64,000 nt of DNA from Polytrichum commune. Taxonomy: Eukaryota; Streptophyta; Polytrichopsida; Polytrichales; Polytrichaceae. The notes under the pieces were generated by a model, which did no database searches, was not told where the DNA came from, and was given only the letters and a program-made list of their open reading frames with translations. Made by a program: the position numbers and the translations under genes. Positions within the stretch are counted from its first letter, which is position 1, and the number at the start of each line of letters is the position of its first letter. The stretch lies in the NCBI GenBank assembly GCA_950295325.1, contig OX485804.1, positions 29,388,001-29,452,000 of the forward strand. Direction: 5' to 3'. Shown piece by piece: positions 60,242 to 64,000 of the stretch.

Positions 60242-60649
60242 ATGATGGAGCAAGTGCAAGATGATGAGTGGGAGGGCGATGGCGAGGAGTACGGGCTCCA
60301 GCAACAGCTCTACTCCAGCAAAATGCGTTTACACGACCGCCTCAAGGTTTCAACCTTAGCGACGGCGGAGACCACAGCTCAGAAACACAATTTGGAGGTA
60401 TCAAGCCTTGTCATGACTGCTCTTTCGGAGCTCACATTCAAGTTTACGGAGGTGCTGGCAACAGATACGGAACTCTTTGCACGCCATGCCGGCCGCAAGT
60501 CTGTGGTCATGGAGGATGTCCTTCTTGCTGCTCGCAGGAATGAGGATGTGGCTTCTTCGCTGCGTTCAATGGCAGAACAATTCGCCAAGGAAAAGGAGCA
60601 GCGGCCGGATAAGAGGCGCAAGAAGGGTCCTGCAGAAGCAACTACCTAA
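60242..60649 (+). CDS. Centromere protein S / MHF1 histone-fold protein
   Basis: Single exon of 135 residues starting at tandem ATGs (60242 and 60245); the length fits the CENP-S family (about 100-140). A short acidic start (QDDEWEGDGEE) is followed by a histone fold (about residues 24-107) with RLKVSTLATAETTA, SSLVMTALSELTFKFTEVLA, FARHAGRKSVVMEDVLLAARRN and SLRSMAEQF, then a basic tail (RPDKRRKKG). The protein pairs with CENP-X/MHF2, binds branched DNA with the FANCM helicase, limits meiotic crossovers in plants and sits at kinetochores. Good codon-level integrity suggests a working gene. Tandem repeats follow its 3' end. Confidence 0.88.
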   Translation: MMEQVQDDEWEGDGEEYGLQQQLYSSKMRLHDRLKVSTLATAETTAQKHNLEVSSLVMTALSELTFKFTEVLATDTELFARHAGRKSVVMEDVLLAARRNEDVASSLRSMAEQFAKEKEQRPDKRRKKGPAEATT

Positions 60650-60702
60650 TGCATTCTGAGACAAGCTTGAGTTGCATAATTCTCTGTGTTAAAGTGGTTT
60701 CA

Positions 60703-61140
60703 AATTTTTCCATCCTACTATACGCTGGCTATGTAGTCCAGAATCTTCTTCCACAAATGCTAACGGCATTTTCCTCCAGAGATGTTGCGGAGTGCTTTGG
60801 GATGTGCTGCAATGTCTAAGAAGATTGGTGATGTTGCCAGCGGAGTATTGACATTCTTGGATGGTTCAGTAGAGCACGGGTACCGGTACTGGCCTTCCGA
60901 AGTAGGGTCTCCCTGTTCCCCTGTCTTGAATTTTCCCATCCCACTATGCTCCGGCTCTGAAGTCCAGAATCTCTTACAACAAATGCTAATTTTCTTCAGA
61001 GATGTTGCGGAGACTTTCGGAAGTGGTGCAAGATCTAAGTAGATTGGTGATGTTGCCAGTGGAGTATGGACAGTCTTCTCCGAGCATTGTTTGATGGCTT
61101 GCGAAGTAGGGTTCTCCTGCGACCTTGTGGATGGCAAATT
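60703..61140. repeat. Tandem duplication of about 225 bp 3' of the CENP-S gene
   Basis: Bases about 60703-60930 and 60932-61140 share AGTCCAGAATCT, CAAATGCTAA, GAGATGTTGCGGAG, AGATTGGTGATGTTGCCAG and CGAAGTAGGGT at offsets of 220-226. The first unit begins within the 3' flank, so it may form part of the transcript tail. Confidence 0.85.
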
Positions 61141-61149
61141 CACTTTCCA

Positions 61150-62120
61150 TCTGTTCTGTCCGCTGCGGAGGCACATTTGAGGCACTGTCTTTCGATCGGG
61201 ACAAGATTTTTCTTGCCACTTTAAGAATCATCTGTATACCTCTTTAGCAATCGGGCCGTAATTTTTCTTAAGATTGAACATGCTGAAGGGGAAACTACAT
61301 AGCTCCGGCTTGCACCTTCATGTCGCAGGAATCATTTTGGCATTGCCTACTCTCTTAATATGACTGGCACTTGGAGAGAGTGTGTCAGACTGATTACACG
61401 GTAGAAGTTTCAGCCTCTTTGCAATGTGATTTTGTTGACCATTGCAACATTGAGCTTGGCTTGACCTTTCTTTACGCATATAAACGTGCCTGTATCATGA
61501 CCGGAGATTCACTTCAATTTGATAATTAGCTACTCATACAACACATAAATACTCAGCAACTCGGCATAAGCGCCTTGATCCGAGGTGTGGTTCTTTCTTA
61601 CATCCTAGTCGCATGGATTTAGGGCACAGTGGAGCGTCGAGTAGTAAGCTATCGACCAATCTTCAATAGAGAAGATTCCAAAAACAGTTTTGATTGCCTT
61701 CTGTCCCGTCTTGAACTTTTGTTGTCAGATTCAAAGTATGGTGGATATGTCAAAAGGACGGATGCTGATGAGTCCTGAGAGTTTTGCTGCGAGTAAACAG
61801 GCGCCACGGTACACGAACCAGAATTTTGAACAAAATTCTGATGTAATTCGGTAAGCATATATCCAAAGCTACTAGCAAAACAACAAGAGTAATTAATGAG
61901 GTGAGCGCATGCTTCACTTCGAGTTGGATGTCTGGTAATGCATTGCTAAGGTGCTCGATACTATTTCCTCAACAGCCTTCATGAAAATTTTGCAAAAACG
62001 TGTGACCCGATAAGGCGGGAAGAGGTGACCGTAATCTAAACCCTAAACCCAGGTCCTCTAGAATGAAGCTCTGCTTTCATGGCTGAATCATTTCCCATAT
62101 AACTGTCAATGTCATCCACT
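61150..62120. other. Spacer without a supported gene
   Basis: No splice-bordered coding segment or repeat border recognised in this stretch of about 1 kb. Confidence 0.4.
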
Positions 62121-62122
62121 TT

Positions 62123-62507
62123 GGGCCAGTTCACATGGGGTCCCAAGTCCCACTCATGTTAGCAAGTCCCAATATGGAGGCAAAGTCCCAACTTTTGATC
62201 GAGCCTCAAGACACCATTAAAATATGGTTAATTAGCAATAAAGTTGGATCTTGATTATTTTTGCAAAAATATTCATGGGACTCGTGTTGAAAGTTGGGTC
62301 TAGCTTTTCGCTTGACCTAACTCTCATTACAAATCCCGAGTCTCACCTCCATAAAGTGTTCTCATGTAGGCACTCCATGTTGTACTTGGGACTTGGGACC
62401 TCATGTGAAGTGGTAAGTCCCAACTTTCATGCTCTCAACGGCCAAGATTACACAGATTGACCTCAAGTGACTTGAGAATTAGGACTTCGGACCTGGGTGA
62501 ACCGGCC
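62123..62507. mobile_element. Tourist-like MITE (385 bp)
   Basis: The left end GGGCCAGTTCAC and the right end GTGAACCGGCC are inverted repeats, and both lead inward to GTCC-x-AAGTCC. TTT trinucleotides flank both sides. The GGGCC-type termini resemble PIF/Harbinger ends, but not closely those of the element at 54773. No coding capacity. A rearranged relative is at 1712-2385. Confidence 0.65.
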
Positions 62508-62879
62508 TTTACATACCTGTGTTTTCTAAGCATTCTTAGCACTAATTTCTATCCTCTTGATCCACTTCAGTTTGTTGCATTAGTCTGTTGCAGAGTCTCA
62601 GACCCCACAAACGATTGTTTTTTTTTGACTCTTCAGTAATTCTCACCAACAATTAGTAAGAGCTTGCATGCATATCTCCAGGAGCTGATGGGATATATGA
62701 AAAACCATGTCAAATAGTGATGACTAGGATATAAAATAGCAAGTTTGCAGCTTTCATCATTGCCTCTGTTTTCATGCAATATAAATAGAAGATAGTTGTA
62801 GAATCTGCATTGGGTGATGTAACATTACTCTGCATTTAGTTCTCGTTCTGGAGGCCCTCAGATTATAACAGTGAGGGCC

Positions 62880-62954
62880 GGTTTACATCATGGACCATGA
62901 AGTCGGAACATGAAAGATGGCATTTTTCCATGGTCGAACTTCTTAAACATGCAA
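62880..62954. repeat. Truncated repeat end next to the duplication breakpoint
   Basis: GAGGGCCGGTTTACATCATGG resembles a MITE end of the GGCC-GTTCAC type, cut off at 62954 where the duplicated GDSL segment begins. Confidence 0.35.
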
Positions 62955-64000
62955 TCATTTGAAAATCTTATCCAATGTCAAAAGTGAAGATTCTCTTTCT
63001 TCTTACCTGAACATACACGTCAGTAACACCAACTATGATGACTATTGAACCTAGATTAGATGAGAAAGTTTGAACATGTAGTCCAATCTCTTTCAAAAAC
63101 TTGAGGCCTTGGTAGCCATTCTTAGATCCACACCTGACCACAAACCACTCTAATATAAGTAACCGAATTAGGCCCACTTACCTTGATGGTTGAAACTACA
63201 CACAAGACTGACTTTGAGCCAACAGGACTCGGTGATATAATTCCATTTTACTGGCTTTCAATAGCTATTGAATGTGAGCCAATCACAAACATAACTGCAT
63301 ATTGTACATGGTGTACTCTATACCAAAGTGCCAAGAACTACAGGCAACCAATTGTGTTGTCAAATTTGGTGTATACTTTTCCATGTCTTGAGCTTCGGGC
63401 CTAGGACTGTGTATCCGGAGACTGATGCATAGAGCTTTATTACAGCTTTCCATCCAGCTTGTGAAGGATGGATATAATCGAATATGAATGCCTTCTTCGG
63501 GTTGGAACAAATTTTCCATACAGACGCAAATTGGTATCCAATGGGTCCTGTGCAGCATGATTTATAAGGATCTTCAAAACCTGCATCAAAATCAAAGGGT
63601 TGAGCGCAGGTGCTAATTATTGATAAGTGAGTTTATATGCTGGTAATAAGCAGGGGAAACCCATCATTAATAAGATAATCGTGCCTAAATTGAACACAAC
63701 AGTAATCTGGACACCTATATTTGAGTCATGTGTGGTTAGGTGTGCATCTACAAACGGGCACCAGAGAAACATGTGATTGAAAGAGTTTGGACAACGTGGT
63801 CAAAACATGCTAATCATTCTAGGCTCAATAGTCAACATGATTTGGGGGGACCTATATGACCACTTCAATCTTCACTTTGAAGATTAATAAGATATCCATA
63901 TAAGCTCCGAAAATTGTGAAGCCAATGGCTACCGGCCAAGATTTGGATTTGCTAATCATCTTGCACTAATACCATGCTCCATATTCTACAAGAAGTGGGC
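62955..64000. repeat. Direct repeat of at least 1046 bp, second copy (runs off the window)
   Basis: Base-for-base match to 48011-49056 at offset 14944, ending only because the window ends. Confidence 0.95.
63360..63580 (-). CDS. Last exon of a second GDSL esterase/lipase gene (partial)
   Basis: Identical to exon 5 of the gene at 48416-51438: acceptor at 63581-63583, the GFEDPYKSCCTG start, DYIHPSQAGW with the catalytic Asp and His, then the stop codon. The remaining exons would lie beyond 64000 (exon 4 expected to end at 64069). Whether the rest of the gene exists cannot be seen here. Confidence 0.8.

Noticed and set aside
1-64000. CRISPR arrays, operons or bacterial-type systems
   Set aside because: The window is eukaryotic. 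The tandem arrays seen are minisatellites or local duplications and lack the spacer pattern of CRISPR.

Overview
This is a stretch of nuclear DNA from a land plant. Evidence for a plant: two genes for early light-induced (ELIP-type) chlorophyll-binding proteins with chloroplast transit peptides, a GDSL esterase of plant type, a plant-type GH29 alpha-L-fucosidase, spliceosomal introns with GT-AG borders, and a dense, AT-rich background of plant transposon families (PIF/Harbinger, CACTA, hAT, Ty1/copia). The sequence does not name the species. The repeat load and ELIP pair would suit a fern, lycophyte or bryophyte as well as a seed plant; this is inference only.

Layout. 1-7.6 kb: two tandem ELIP genes on the minus strand, 6 kb apart, encoding proteins that differ at 3 of 228 residues. 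7.6-14.1 kb: gene-poor repeats. 14.16-21.01 kb: an intact 11-exon adenosine-deaminase-like (N6-methyl-AMP deaminase) gene on the plus strand, whose introns hold a 294-bp tandem array and a duplicated copy of exon 2. 21-30.9 kb: AT-rich repeats and microsatellites, no convincing gene. 30.9-34.5 kb: a GC-rich island with an unidentified exon, a 250-bp tandem duplication and one KRR1-like exon fragment. 34.58-38.15 kb: an 1189-residue secretory or membrane protein with about 56 nine-residue Trp/Lys/Glu repeats and about five membrane segments. 40.28-43.94 kb: a 4-exon alpha-L-fucosidase gene whose first intron is built partly from copies of the end of exon 1.

45.3-48.0 kb: a decayed copia retrotransposon (gag, zinc knuckle, part of reverse transcriptase). 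48.4-51.4 kb: a complete 5-exon GDSL esterase/lipase gene on the minus strand. 52.70-52.92 kb: a short hAT-like element with an 8-bp target duplication. 54.77-59.74 kb: a full-length but decayed PIF/Harbinger transposon carrying a transposase gene and a convergent Myb-like gene, with a CACTA element inserted in phase within the transposase gene. 60.24-60.65 kb: a one-exon CENP-S/MHF1 histone-fold gene. From 62,955 to the window end, 1046 bases match 48,011-49,056 with no difference that I saw, including the last GDSL exon. The copy runs off the end, so a second GDSL gene, or a whole 14.9-kb tandem repeat, probably continues beyond.

The genes look like independent housekeeping, stress and cell-wall genes, with no operon-like or pathway relation. 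The most distinctive biology is structural: nested transposons with readable insertion footprints, repeated local tandem duplication at exon edges, a likely gene-conversion tract between the ELIP genes, and the long Trp-periodic charged repeat protein. Exon borders were placed by hand from splice motifs and reading-frame continuity; transcripts were not available.
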